Source: Deltaproteobacteria bacterium
GTDB taxonomy: Bacteria > Desulfobacterota > Binatia > Binatales > Binataceae
NCBI GenBank assembly: GCA_021799495.1
Contig: JAJZAI010000001.1
Location: forward strand, 62,001-126,000
DNA length: 64,000 bases
Direction of reading: 5' to 3'
Made by a program: the position numbers and the translations under genes
Shown here: piece by piece, positions 1 to 9,159 of the stretch
Layout: each line of letters starts with the position of its first letter
Position numbering within the stretch: the stretch's first letter is position 1
The notes under the pieces: model-generated
What the model saw: only the letters and a program-made list of their open reading frames with translations
Told to the model about the DNA's origin: nothing
The model's database searches: none

Positions 1-1
1 T

Positions 2-2224
2 CGGCCGGCGCCCGACCACGCCAATGCGCGCTTCATCCTGCTGCTCAGCGCGCATCTTGAGGCCGGTCATTATTTCAATCCGCATGCGCAGCGGATTATC
101 GACGGCAAAGCGCGCGGCGCGAAAATCTGCGTAATCGATCCGCGGCTTTCCAACACCGCGGCGCGCGCCGATTACTGGCTGCCGACCTGGCCGGGAAGCG
201 AAGCCGCGGTGTTGCTGGCGATGTGCAAGGTGCTGCTGGACGAGGGCCTGTACGACCGCGAATTCGTGCGGCGCTGGGTGAATTGGGAGGAATATCTCCG
301 CGCGGCGCATCCGGATCTGGAGCAGACCTTTGACAATTTCATCGCGGCGCTGAAACAGGCCTACGCGCAATTCACGCCCGATTTCGCCGAGCGCGAATCC
401 GGCGCGCCGGCGGCGACGATCGTCGAGGTCGCGCGCGAAATCGGCCGCGCCGGCCACGCGGTCGCGACGCAGGTCTGGCGCGGCGCGGCGGCCGGCAATC
501 TCGGCGGATGGCAGGTGGCGCGCGCGCTCGAATTTCTTGCCGTGCTGGTTGGCGCGGTCGCAACGCCGGGCGGAACCGCGCCGGCGGCCTACAACAAATT
601 CATTCCGGCGCCGCCGATGATGCCGCCGCCGCCGGCGGTGTGGAACGAACTGACCTGGCCGCGCGAATATCCGCTCGCCTTCTTCGAGATGAGTTTTCTG
701 ATGCCGCACTTCCTCAAAGAAGGACGCGGCAAACTCGCGGCCTACTTCACTCGCGTTTACAATCCGGTCTGGACGAATCCGGACGGGATGACCTGGATCG
801 AAACGCTGCGCGACGAATCCCTCGTCGAACGGCACGCCTGCCTGACGCCGGTATGGAGCGAGACGGCGTGGTTCGCCGATTACGTGCTGCCGATGGGCCA
901 TGCGTCGGAACGGCACGACCTGATGAGCCAGGAGACGCACGCCGCGCGCTGGATCGGATTTCGCCAGCCGGTGCTCCGGGTCGCGCTCGAACGCGCGGGC
1001 AAACGCTTCGCCACGACCTGGGAGGCGCATCGCGAAGCCGGTCTCGGCGAAATTTGGGAGGAAGACGAATTCTGGATCGAACTGTCATGGCGGATCGATC
1101 CCGACGGCGCGATGGGTATCCGGAAATACTTCGAGTCGCCGTACCGTCCGGGCGAAAAACTGGATATCGACGAATTTTACCGGTGGATTTTCGAGCATAG
1201 CGTGCCCGGACTTCCCGCCGCGGCGGCGCGCGAGAACCTTTCGCCGCTCGAATACATGCGCAAGTACGGCGCCTTTCTGATCGAAGAAAGCCCCTACGGC
1301 CTGCATGAAAAAACGCTTGCGCCCGAGCAGCTCGAAAACGCCAGCATCGACGGCGCGTCGCGCGTGATCAAACGCGGCGGCGCGGCGATCGGCGTCGAAA
1401 TCGACGGCGTCGCGCGGACCGGCTTTCCAACTCCGTCGCGCAAGCTGGAATTTTTTTCGCCCACGCTCGCGCAATGGAAGTGGCCGGAAATGTCGATTCC
1501 ATTCTACGTCCGCAGCCACGTTCATCCCGATTCGATCGATCGCGAAAAGGGCGAGATGCTGCTGCTGCCGACTTTCCGCCTGCCGACGCTGGTCCATACC
1601 CGTTCCGGAAACGCGAAGTGGCTCTACGAAATTTCGCATCGCAACCCGCTCTGGCTGCATCCGGAGGACGCGGCAAGGTTTGAAGTTGGAACCGGCGACC
1701 TGCTCAAAGTCGTCACCGAAATCGGCTACTTTATCGACCGCGTATGGGTGACGGACGGAATCCGGCCGGGCGTCGTCGCCTGCTCGCATCATCTTGGAAG
1801 ATGGCGGCTCAACGATGAGCAGGGCGGCGAGCGATGGTCCACCGCGCTGGTCGATCTGCGCGAGACCGAGCCGGGGAAATGGTTCATGCGGCAGGTTCAT
1901 GGCGTGCGCCCGTTTCCGAGCGCGGACGCCGACTCAAGCCGGGTCTGGTGGGAAGACGCCGGCGTGCATCAGAACCTGACCTTTCCGGTGCAGCCCGATC
2001 CGATCAGCGGCGCCCATTGCTGGCATCAAAAAGTTCGCATGGAAAAACCCGGACCTCAGGATCGTTACGGCGATATATTCGTCGACACCAACGCCGCGCA
2101 TGAGGCGTACCGCCGATGGATCGCGATGACGCGGCCCGCGCCGGGTCCCGGCGGACTGCGCCGTCCGCTCTGGCTGGCGCGCGCCTATCGGCCCGCCGAC
2201 GAGGCGTTTTACATCAAGCCGTAA
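2..2224 (+). CDS. Molybdopterin oxidoreductase, DMSO-reductase family (5' partial)
   Basis: The reading frame is open from the window edge, so the N-terminus, including any 4Fe-4S motif and the Mo ligand, lies outside; 740 residues are visible. The start IDPRLSNTAARADYWLP is a classic Mo-bis-MGD cofactor-binding stretch of the DMSO-reductase superfamily. The C-terminal part from about residue 500 (GEMLLLPTFRLPTLVHTRSGN, then NPLWLHPEDAARF and GDLLKVVTEIG) is the molydopterin-dinucleotide-binding beta-barrel. Family members transfer electrons or oxygen to or from small molecules such as formate, nitrate, sulfur or arsenic compounds, usually with an iron-sulfur partner. No partner lies downstream, so the substrate cannot be inferred here. 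The next gene is 163 bp away and unrelated. Confidence 0.9.
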   Translation, partial: RPAPDHANARFILLLSAHLEAGHYFNPHAQRIIDGKARGAKICVIDPRLSNTAARADYWLPTWPGSEAAVLLAMCKVLLDEGLYDREFVRRWVNWEEYLRAAHPDLEQTFDNFIAALKQAYAQFTPDFAERESGAPAATIVEVAREIGRAGHAVATQVWRGAAAGNLGGWQVARALEFLAVLVGAVATPGGTAPAAYNKFIPAPPMMPPPPAVWNELTWPREYPLAFFEMSFLMPHFLKEGRGKLAAYFTRVYNPVWTNPDGMTWIETLRDESLVERHACLTPVWSETAWFADYVLPMGHASERHDLMSQETHAARWIGFRQPVLRVALERAGKRFATTWEAHREAGLGEIWEEDEFWIELSWRIDPDGAMGIRKYFESPYRPGEKLDIDEFYRWIFEHSVPGLPAAAARENLSPLEYMRKYGAFLIEESPYGLHEKTLAPEQLENASIDGASRVIKRGGAAIGVEIDGVARTGFPTPSRKLEFFSPTLAQWKWPEMSIPFYVRSHVHPDSIDREKGEMLLLPTFRLPTLVHTRSGNAKWLYEISHRNPLWLHPEDAARFEVGTGDLLKVVTEIGYFIDRVWVTDGIRPGVVACSHHLGRWRLNDEQGGERWSTALVDLRETEPGKWFMRQVHGVRPFPSADADSSRVWWEDAGVHQNLTFPVQPDPISGAHCWHQKVRMEKPGPQDRYGDIFVDTNAAHEAYRRWIAMTRPAPGPGGLRRPLWLARAYRPADEAFYIKP

Positions 2225-2269
2225 CGCCGCTTCAGTCGCTGAAATTAGTCTCTATAGGATGCTATGGAC

Positions 2270-2290
2270 CAGGATTGAATAGCAATCCTG
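2270..2290. terminator. Hairpin after the molybdopterin oxidoreductase
   Basis: A perfect 8-bp stem, CAGGATTG (2270-2277) and CAATCCTG (2283-2290), encloses a 5-nt loop 46 bp after the oxidoreductase stop. No T-run follows, so it may be a weak terminator or an mRNA 3'-end stabiliser. Confidence 0.4.
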
Positions 2291-2387
2291 CTCGAACTGC
2301 GCGCGTGATCGGATTTCAACTTCACAATCGCGCAGGTATGGCTACAATACCCGAACCCGACGGAGTTTGGCGCGGGACTGGGAGCCT

Positions 2388-3989
2388 ATGGAAGCGGCGC
2401 CGTTGGCTGCACAACTTCCTCACGCGGAAGCGCATAACCAGCACAAATGGCTAATCGCGCTGGCCGTGATGCTGGGGACGACGCTCGAGGTGCTCGACAG
2501 CTCGATCGTCAACGTCTCGCTTCCGCATATGCAGGGCACCTTCTCCGCCAGCGTCGATGAAATCGCCTGGGTGCTGACCAGCTATTTGGTCGCCAACGGA
2601 ATCATGATTCCGATGACCGGCTGGATTTCGTCGCGCTTCGGGCGCAAGCGCTATTTTCTGACTTCCGTGTTCACGTTCGTGGCCGCATCGGGCCTGTGCG
2701 GCGCGGCCGGCTCGCTCGGCCAAATCGTCCTGTTCCGGCTGATTCAGGGCGCGGCCGGCGCGGCGATGCTGCCATCGTCGCAGGCCATCCTGATGGAAAC
2801 CTTTCCGCCGGAGGAGCAGCAGCTCGCGATGGCGACCTGGGGCGTGGGGCTGATGTGCGCGCCGATCCTGGGTCCGACGCTCGGCGGATGGATTACCGAC
2901 AACTGGAACTGGCGCTGGAATTTCTACATCAACCTGCCGATCGGCGCGATCGCGTTCCTGATGGTTTCGGCATTCGTGCATGACCCGCCCTATCTGCGCA
3001 ATCGCGTGACCGGACGGCGCATCGATTATCTCGGCATCGTTTTTCTTGTGACTTCGCTGGGCCTGTTGCAAATCGTGCTCGATCGCGGACAACGCGCCGA
3101 TTGGTTCAACGCGCCATGGGTGGTTTGGGCGGCGATTGCGTCGGCGGCGGCTTTTCTGGCGTTATTCGTGCGCGAGCTTCATTTCGGCGAACCAATTATC
3201 GATTTGCGGATGCTCAAAATCCGCCTGTTCAGCATCGCGGTCTTGCTGGTGACGGTGCTTAGTTTCGTATTGTTCGGCACCGGCATGCTCAATCCCGTCT
3301 TTTTGCAGGAATTCATGGGCTACACCGCGTGGAAGGCGGGCCTTGTGATGGCGCCGCGGGCGGTCGCCGCGATGGCGTCGATGCTGATCGCGGGACAGGT
3401 CGCGCGAGCCGGTTACGACAACAAACGCCTGATCGGCATCAGCTTTGCCTTGATGACGGCGGGCCTGTGGTACATGGCGCACTGGAACCTCGACGTCGGG
3501 ATGTGGCAGATCATCTGGCCCGGCATCATCCTTGGCGCCGGTCTGGGCCTGTGCTTTCCGATTCTTTCCGCCGCCGCGTTGTCATGCGTCGCGCGCGAAC
3601 GGATGGGCTTCGCGGCGAGCTTGTACAATATGATGCGCAACACCGGCGCCGCGATCGGCATCGCGTACATGACCAATTCGCTGATCCGCAATCAGCAAAT
3701 CCATCAATCGTATCTGGTGCAGCATTTTTCGGTTTTCGACGCCTGGCGGCTTTCGAACATGCCGACGCACGCGCCCGGCGCGCCGCCTTTCGCCTATCTG
3801 CCGGAAATCGTAAGCGGTCGGAAACAGGGTCTCGGCCTCGTCTATGAAATGATTTTGGGACAGGCGTCGATACTCGCATTCAGCGACATCTACAGGATTC
3901 TCGCCATGATGACCGTGCTGATGATTCCGTCCTTCCTGCTGTTTCGCGGCGCACGCGGGGACACTGGCGGGAACGCCGCGATGCATTGA
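2388..3989 (+). CDS. DHA2-family drug:H+ antiporter (EmrB/QacA type)
   Basis: A 533-residue inner-membrane transporter of the major facilitator superfamily, 14-helix DHA2 family, which exports drugs using the proton gradient. The first helix carries LEVLDSSIVNVSLPHMQG, the cytoplasmic loop 2-3 motif reads GWISSRFGRKRYF, and the antiporter motif C is CAPILGPTLGGWITDNW followed by WRWNFYINLPIG, all hallmarks of EmrB. I chose the ATG at 2388, preceded by GGGAG at short spacing; an in-frame TTG at 2367 is also possible. EmrB proteins usually work with an EmrA periplasmic adaptor, but none is encoded next to it, and the flanking genes are unrelated, so it may act alone or with a distant partner. 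Confidence 0.93.
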   Translation: MEAAPLAAQLPHAEAHNQHKWLIALAVMLGTTLEVLDSSIVNVSLPHMQGTFSASVDEIAWVLTSYLVANGIMIPMTGWISSRFGRKRYFLTSVFTFVAASGLCGAAGSLGQIVLFRLIQGAAGAAMLPSSQAILMETFPPEEQQLAMATWGVGLMCAPILGPTLGGWITDNWNWRWNFYINLPIGAIAFLMVSAFVHDPPYLRNRVTGRRIDYLGIVFLVTSLGLLQIVLDRGQRADWFNAPWVVWAAIASAAAFLALFVRELHFGEPIIDLRMLKIRLFSIAVLLVTVLSFVLFGTGMLNPVFLQEFMGYTAWKAGLVMAPRAVAAMASMLIAGQVARAGYDNKRLIGISFALMTAGLWYMAHWNLDVGMWQIIWPGIILGAGLGLCFPILSAAALSCVARERMGFAASLYNMMRNTGAAIGIAYMTNSLIRNQQIHQSYLVQHFSVFDAWRLSNMPTHAPGAPPFAYLPEIVSGRKQGLGLVYEMILGQASILAFSDIYRILAMMTVLMIPSFLLFRGARGDTGGNAAMH

Positions 3990-4026
3990 CAGTCTCGCGG
4001 AATTTCCCGCCGCCTCACGATTTCAT

Positions 4027-4551
4027 TCACGGCTCCATCTTTTTCAATGTTCGCGCAAATATTTCGCGCGCCGTTTCGTCGAACAGCACGAATTCGATCC
4101 GCTCCAGCGACGTAAGCCAGCGCAGATGGTCGCGCGCCTCCGCCAGCATCACCTCGGCGCATCGCTCGAGCGGAAAGCCGGCGATTCCGGTTCCGACGGC
4201 CGGAAACGCGATCGATTTCAGGCCATGCTCCGCCGCGAGACGGAGCGCATTGCGCGTCGCATCGCGCAACCCTCGTTCCGACGTGCGCTCGCCCAGCCGC
4301 ATGCTTGCGGCATGGATCACGTGCCGGGCGGGCAGCCGTCCCGCGCCGGTGATTGCCGCTTCGCCGATGCGGATCGGGCCGATTTTATCGCACTCGGCCT
4401 GAATCGACGGGCCGCCTCTGCCGCGGATCGCGCCGGCGACCCCTCCGCCCAGCATCAAGTCATTGTTGGCGGCGTTGACGATCGCGTCCACGCGCGCTTC
4501 GGCAAGATCGCCCTGTCGGATGACGATCCGCGTGCGCCAGTCTGTATCCAT
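4027..4551 (-). CDS. Macrodomain protein (ADP-ribose-binding, YmdB-like)
   Basis: A 174-residue stand-alone macrodomain, a fold that binds or hydrolyses ADP-ribose derivatives such as O-acetyl-ADP-ribose or mono-ADP-ribosylated proteins. The N-terminal block GDLAEARVDAIVNAANN followed by LGGGVAGAIRGRGG is the ADP-ribose-binding signature with the catalytic-type Asn pair, and AFPAVGTGIAGFPLERCAEV forms the second phosphate-binding loop. The ATG at 4551 is preceded by AAAGGGGG at good spacing. The frame stays open further upstream, but that extension would overlap the divergent ABC transporter gene and lacks conservation. It converges on the DHA2 exporter with 37 bp between stops. Role inferred from the family only. 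Confidence 0.92.
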   Translation of the reverse strand: MDTDWRTRIVIRQGDLAEARVDAIVNAANNDLMLGGGVAGAIRGRGGPSIQAECDKIGPIRIGEAAITGAGRLPARHVIHAASMRLGERTSERGLRDATRNALRLAAEHGLKSIAFPAVGTGIAGFPLERCAEVMLAEARDHLRWLTSLERIEFVLFDETAREIFARTLKKMEP

Positions 4552-4678
4552 TGTGACGGCCCCCTTTGGCGAACGAGCCTTGTTGGCGCGATTACGCGGC
4601 TCCGCACAGCCACGGCCGTTCGCATTTGCTATTATTCGTCCCGGCGCGGGCTTACCCAAGGATGGGGCGTGGAAAGCG

Positions 4679-6247
4679 GTGAGGACGGAGCGGCGATTTT
4701 TTCGGACCGGCGCGATCGCGGCGATTTCGCTGGCCGCAATCTTTGCCGCCGGATGCGCTAAAGCGAAGCCGCGCACGCCGTCCGGCTATCTGCAAATCGA
4801 CATCAACACCTCGCCCGCGAATCTCGATCCCCGGGTCGCCACCGACGCAATCTCGGCCCGCATCGGAGAACTCGTATATGAATCGCTCGTCCGGATCGAT
4901 CGCGACGGAGCGTTTGTCGGCGACCTTGCCGAAAAAATCGAACGGCCCGCGCCGGACGCGATCATCTTTCATCTGCGCCACGGAGTACGTTTCAGCGACG
5001 GCCGTCCGCTCGATGCGCGCGACGTTCTTTACACTTACGCATCGCTGCTGGATCCGAAAAATCATTCGGTCAAACGCGCCGGACTGGCTGAATTGGCCGC
5101 GTTCGACGCGCTCGACCGATACACTATCCGAATGATCACGCGGCGACCTTACGCCGCCGCGCTGGAGATGGCGTTGCTCGGAATCGTGCCGCGCGGAACG
5201 CCGCTCGCCGCGCGCGACGCGATTGCCGCACCGCCCGGCAGCGGCCCGTTCAAAGTCGTCGCCTTTGAACGAGACGAGGCGGTAACGCTCGCGCGCAATC
5301 CTTACTATCCGGCGCCGCCCGGCGCGCTCGGCGGCATCGTGATGAAAGTGGTTCCCGACGCGACCGTCCGCGCGCTCGAACTGACCGAAGGAATTTGCGG
5401 ATTCGCGGAAAACGACGCGATTCAGCCTGAACTGATCGCATATCTCTCGCGCCAGCCCCGGCTCCGCTTAATCCGCTCGAACGGAACGACGTATCAATAT
5501 TTGATTTTCAATTTCCGCGACCCGCGCCTGCGCGATCCGCGCGTCCGCCGCGCGATCGCCTATGGAATCGATCGGCAGGCTATTGTCGCGGCTCTCCTGC
5601 GCGGCGACGCGCGCCTTGCGACGGGAATGCTGGCGCCGGAAAACTGGGCCTACAACGGCGACGTTCCGCGCTATCCTTACGATCTCGCCAAAGCTCGCGC
5701 CTTGCTTGAATCCGCGGGCTATACGCGCACGCGCCCGCTGCGCCTGATCTACAAGACGACGCCCGAGGGCCGGCGGCTCGCCGAAGCGATTCAGGCGATG
5801 CTGCGCCGGGTGGGCGTCGCGATCGAAATTCGCACCAACGAGTTCGCGACTTTCTATAGCGATCTGCGCTCGGGCAATTTCGATATCGCGGCCAGCCAGT
5901 GGGTGGGCGTCGCCGATCCGCATCAGTACTACCTAATTTTCGATTCGCGCATGACTCCGCAGGGCGGCGGCAACAATCGCGGCGATTACGCCAATCCGGA
6001 AATGGATCGTCTGCTGGAGGCTGGAGACGCCGAGCTTGATCCGGCCGCGCGCCGCGCGATTTATGCGCGGGTCCAGCAAATCGCCGCGGCCGACCTGCCA
6101 TACGTATCGCTGTGGTGGATCGACAACGTCGCCGTAATCGATCGCCGCCTCGACGGTTTCGAGCCGTTTCCCAACGGCAGTCTGCTTTCGCTCGGCGCCG
6201 CGCGATGGGACTCGCCGGCGGCGTCCGCCGGCGCCGCACACCCGTGA
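4679..6247 (+). CDS. ABC transporter substrate-binding lipoprotein (SBP_bac_5, peptide/nickel type)
   Basis: Encodes a 522-residue periplasmic solute receptor of the DppA/OppA type that delivers oligopeptides or similar ligands to the permeases that follow. The GTG at 4679, just after GGAAAG, gives a compact lipoprotein signal: RTERRFFRTG, a hydrophobic stretch, then the lipobox AAGC, so the mature protein should be lipid-anchored at Cys22. Family landmarks include VRFSDGRPLDARDVLYTY, LRDPRVRRAIAYGIDRQAIV and the late SQWVGVADPHQYY. Longer in-frame starts exist but run into the divergent macrodomain gene. Its stop overlaps the GTG of the first permease. No ATPase gene follows the two permeases, so that component must be encoded elsewhere. 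Confidence 0.92.
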   Translation: MRTERRFFRTGAIAAISLAAIFAAGCAKAKPRTPSGYLQIDINTSPANLDPRVATDAISARIGELVYESLVRIDRDGAFVGDLAEKIERPAPDAIIFHLRHGVRFSDGRPLDARDVLYTYASLLDPKNHSVKRAGLAELAAFDALDRYTIRMITRRPYAAALEMALLGIVPRGTPLAARDAIAAPPGSGPFKVVAFERDEAVTLARNPYYPAPPGALGGIVMKVVPDATVRALELTEGICGFAENDAIQPELIAYLSRQPRLRLIRSNGTTYQYLIFNFRDPRLRDPRVRRAIAYGIDRQAIVAALLRGDARLATGMLAPENWAYNGDVPRYPYDLAKARALLESAGYTRTRPLRLIYKTTPEGRRLAEAIQAMLRRVGVAIEIRTNEFATFYSDLRSGNFDIAASQWVGVADPHQYYLIFDSRMTPQGGGNNRGDYANPEMDRLLEAGDAELDPAARRAIYARVQQIAAADLPYVSLWWIDNVAVIDRRLDGFEPFPNGSLLSLGAARWDSPAASAGAAHP

Positions 6248-7167
6248 TTCGCTACTTCATCCGCCGTTTGACGGCGCTGGTTCCGGTGGCGCTCGGCGTC
6301 GTCACGCTCACTTTCGCGCTGGTCCACCTGGTTCCCGGCGATCCTGTGGTCGCGATGCTTGGCGATTACGCCGCTCCCGCCGACGTTCAGGCGCTGCGCC
6401 ACGAGCTTGGCCTTGACCGTCCGTTATGGCGACAATATGTCGCATTTCTCTACGGTCTGGCGCATGGCGATTTGGGCGAATCGATCTCGCAGCGCGAACC
6501 GGTGTCGCGGCTGATTCGCGAACGCTATCCGGCGACCGTCGAGCTGGCGGTCGCGGGACTCGCCGCCGCGATCCTGATCGCGTTTCCGCTCGGACTGGTC
6601 GCCGGCGCCGACCCCGGCGGCCCTGCCGATATGGGCGCGATGGGGTTTGCGATTTTGGGCATCTCAGTACCGCATCTTTATCTCGGCCCGTTGCTGATGA
6701 TCGTATTTTCGCTCGACCTCGGATGGCTGCCGCTCACCGGCCGCGGCGGTCTCTCGCACTTGATTCTGCCGGCGCTTACGCTCGGCGCGGCGCTGGCCGC
6801 AATCCTTGCGCGGATGCTGCGGCAGAGCCTGGTCGAAGTTTCGGACGCGGATTACATGCGCACGGCCCGCGCCAAGGGCCTCAGCCGGCCGCGCGCGCTG
6901 ATCGGCCATGGCCTGCGCAACGCGCTCACTCCGGTGGTCACGCTGCTCGGTCTCGAAGCCGGCGCGCTGCTTACGGGATCGATAGTGACTGAAATCATCT
7001 TTTCGTGGCCGGGTCTCGGCCGGCTGATGATTACCGCGATCAACAATCGGGATTACCCGCTGGTGCAGGGATGCGTGATGGTCTTTGCGCTCAGTTACGT
7101 CGCGGTCAATCTCGCGACCGATCTGCTGTACAGTGCAATCGATCCGCGGGTGCGGCTCTCGCGATGA
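6244..7167 (+). CDS. ABC transporter permease, DppB/OppB type
   Basis: A 307-residue inner-membrane subunit of the peptide/nickel importer. It begins VIRYFIRRLTALVPVALGVV, the standard DppB first helix, followed by LVHLVPGDPV and a long periplasmic segment with GDLGESISQREPV. The C-terminal half carries the EAA-type loop that docks the ATPase: DYMRTARAKGLSRPRALIGH. The GTG start at 6244 overlaps the TGA of the receptor gene and the gene ends overlapping the ATG of the second permease, so the three are translationally coupled. Confidence 0.94.
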   Translation: MIRYFIRRLTALVPVALGVVTLTFALVHLVPGDPVVAMLGDYAAPADVQALRHELGLDRPLWRQYVAFLYGLAHGDLGESISQREPVSRLIRERYPATVELAVAGLAAAILIAFPLGLVAGADPGGPADMGAMGFAILGISVPHLYLGPLLMIVFSLDLGWLPLTGRGGLSHLILPALTLGAALAAILARMLRQSLVEVSDADYMRTARAKGLSRPRALIGHGLRNALTPVVTLLGLEAGALLTGSIVTEIIFSWPGLGRLMITAINNRDYPLVQGCVMVFALSYVAVNLATDLLYSAIDPRVRLSR

Positions 7168-7973
7168 CGGCGCGGCGCAATCCCTCCCTCGTCGCCGGCG
7201 GCGCGATCGTCGCGGCGCTGACGGCGATCGCGCTGTTGGGACCGGTCCTGAATCGGACCGACCCGCTGGCGATCAATCTTTCGCTGGCGCTGGCCGGCCC
7301 GGGCCCGGGCCATCCGCTGGGATGCGATTCGCTGGGCCGCGACATCCTCGCCCGCATCCTGGCCGGAGCGCGGGTGTCGTTGGGCGTTTCGATCGTCGTC
7401 GTGGCGCTGTCGCTGGCGATCGGCGCGATCGTCGGCGGCGCCGCGGCGTTGGCCGGCGGGCGCATCGACGGCGCCGTTATGCGAACGGTCGATATCGTGC
7501 TCGCATTTCCCGGAATCCTGCTCGCGATCGCGCTTGCGGCGATCCTCGGTCCCGGCCTGCTCGATCTCGTAATCGCGCTCGGCGCGATCGGATGGACCGG
7601 CTATGCGCGGCTGGTGCGCGGCGAAGTTTTGTCGCTGCGCGAACGCGAATATGTCGAAGCGGCGCGTGCGCTCGGCGCCCGGCCCGGCCGCCTGCTGTTC
7701 CGTCATCTATTGCCGGGCGTCGCCGGGCCGCTTGCGGTGCAGGCGACTTTCGGCGCGGGCGGGCTGATTATCGCGGAGGCTGCGCTTTCATTCCTCGGAC
7801 TGGGCGTGCCGCCGCCCGCGCCGAGCTGGGGCAACATGCTCGATAGCGGCCGCGCGTTCATCCTTGTCGCGCCGCATCTCACCACCGCGCCCGGCGTCGC
7901 TATAGGACTGTCCGTGCTTGGCTTCAACCTGTTGGGCGACGGGCTTGCCCAGCGCTTCGGCCGGCGGCGTTAG
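7164..7973 (+). CDS. ABC transporter permease, DppC/OppC type
   Basis: A 269-residue second permease, starting at the ATG that overlaps the TGA of the DppB-like gene. HPLGCDSLGRDILARILAGARVSL is the typical DppC N-terminal landmark (quoted here in part of its length), and EYVEAARALGARPGRLLFRH is the EAA loop that contacts the ATPase. The C-terminal end shows EAALSFLGLGVPPPAPSWGN, also standard. Its last 50 bp overlap the 3' end of mtnA on the opposite strand, so the two transcripts converge and overlap. No oppD/oppF-like ATPase follows. Confidence 0.93.
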   Translation: MTARRNPSLVAGGAIVAALTAIALLGPVLNRTDPLAINLSLALAGPGPGHPLGCDSLGRDILARILAGARVSLGVSIVVVALSLAIGAIVGGAAALAGGRIDGAVMRTVDIVLAFPGILLAIALAAILGPGLLDLVIALGAIGWTGYARLVRGEVLSLREREYVEAARALGARPGRLLFRHLLPGVAGPLAVQATFGAGGLIIAEAALSFLGLGVPPPAPSWGNMLDSGRAFILVAPHLTTAPGVAIGLSVLGFNLLGDGLAQRFGRRR

Positions 7974-9009
7974 GGCTATGCGCCTTTTTCAGCCGCGCAA
8001 GACTTTTCGCGTAGGAAGGTCGCGCGACGCCGCGCTCGGTGATGATCGCCGTCACCAGCTCGGCCGGGGTCACATCGAAAGCCGGATTGAACACGCCGAC
8101 GCCTTTGGGCGTCACCGCCTTGCCCGCAAATTCGGCGATCTCCAGCGGCGAACGTTCTTCGATCGGGATTTGCTCGCCGCTGGCGCAAGCGAGGTCGATC
8201 GAAGAAAGCGGCGCGGCGACGTAAAACGGCACGTGATGGCGCCGCGCCAGGACCGCCAGCGGATAGGTGCCGATTTTGTTCGCGACATCGCCGTTGGCCG
8301 CGGTCCGATCCGTGCCGACGATCACGCAATCGATGCGGCCGCTTCTCAGCACCGTGCCCGCCATGTTGTCGGCGATAACCGTCACCGGAATCCGATCCTT
8401 GCGCAATTCCCACGCGGTCAGCCGCGCGCCCTGCAGAAATGGCCGAGTTTCGTCTGCATAGACGGCGACGCGCTTGCCCGCCTCACGCGCCGCGCGCACC
8501 ACGCCGAGCGCGGTTCCGTAGCCCGCCGTCGCCAGCGCGCCGGCGTTGCAATGGGTCAGGACGGTGGCTTCGGCGCCCAGCAGCTCCGCGCCGAATTTTC
8601 CCAGCGCGCGGTTCGCCGCAAGATCGGCGTCATAGATCGCCAGGGCTTCATCGCGCAGGCGGCGAAAAAGACGCGGCGCCTCAAGCGTGAGATTCTCGCG
8701 CAGCGCGCGTTCCATCCGCTCCAGCGCCCAGGCCAGATTCACCGCAGTGGGCCGCGTCGCGCGCAGCGTTTTCGCCACCTGTGCGAAGCGGGTTTCGGCG
8801 CGCTTGCCGGCGTGGCCCTTGATGCCCAGCGCGACGCCCATCGCCGCCGCGACTCCGATCGCCGGCGCGCCGCGAATCACCATCGTGCGAATCGCCTCCG
8901 CGACGCCGCGATAGTCATCGTACGCACGGACGATTTCTTTGCCGGGCAACAGCCGCTGATCGATCATGAAGACGCGATCGCCGCGCCATTCGATAGTCTT
9001 TACCGCCAA
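7924..9009 (-). CDS. mtnA: S-methyl-5-thioribose-1-phosphate isomerase
   Basis: A 361-residue cytosolic enzyme that converts 5-methylthioribose-1-phosphate to 5-methylthioribulose-1-phosphate in the methionine salvage pathway. Family motifs are clear: IRGAPAIGVAAAMG for phosphate binding, LTHCNAGALATAGYGTALG with the catalytic Cys, and VGTDRTAANGDVANKIGTYP with the catalytic Asp. Length fits the family. The start is TTG at 9009 (protein begins MAVKTIEW, a typical mtnA N-terminus); no better in-frame ATG lies upstream. No other mtn gene is nearby, so it works as a single salvage gene here. The 3' end overlaps the dppC-like gene. Confidence 0.96.
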   Translation of the reverse strand: MAVKTIEWRGDRVFMIDQRLLPGKEIVRAYDDYRGVAEAIRTMVIRGAPAIGVAAAMGVALGIKGHAGKRAETRFAQVAKTLRATRPTAVNLAWALERMERALRENLTLEAPRLFRRLRDEALAIYDADLAANRALGKFGAELLGAEATVLTHCNAGALATAGYGTALGVVRAAREAGKRVAVYADETRPFLQGARLTAWELRKDRIPVTVIADNMAGTVLRSGRIDCVIVGTDRTAANGDVANKIGTYPLAVLARRHHVPFYVAAPLSSIDLACASGEQIPIEERSPLEIAEFAGKAVTPKGVGVFNPAFDVTPAELVTAIITERGVARPSYAKSLARLKKAHSPNAAGRSAGQARRPTG

Positions 9010-9080
9010 TGGAATCGGAGCTCTCTAAAATCCAATCGGATTGAATAATCGGCGCCGTGCGGCGCCACTGAATATGCGAT

Positions 9081-9113
9081 GAGCGGCGCGGAACCTGATC
9101 GCCCGCGCCGCTC
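9081..9113 (-). terminator. GC-rich terminator hairpin
   Basis: An 11-bp perfect stem (9081-9091 with 9103-9113) around an 11-nt loop lies just past the stop of the gene ending at 9160. A smaller stem, GGCGCC-gtgc-GGCGCC, sits at 9050-9065. Neither has a T-run. Confidence 0.45.
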
Positions 9114-9159
9114 CATATCGGCTCGCCTTGCCCAAGCGCCGAATGACTGGATTATCGAA

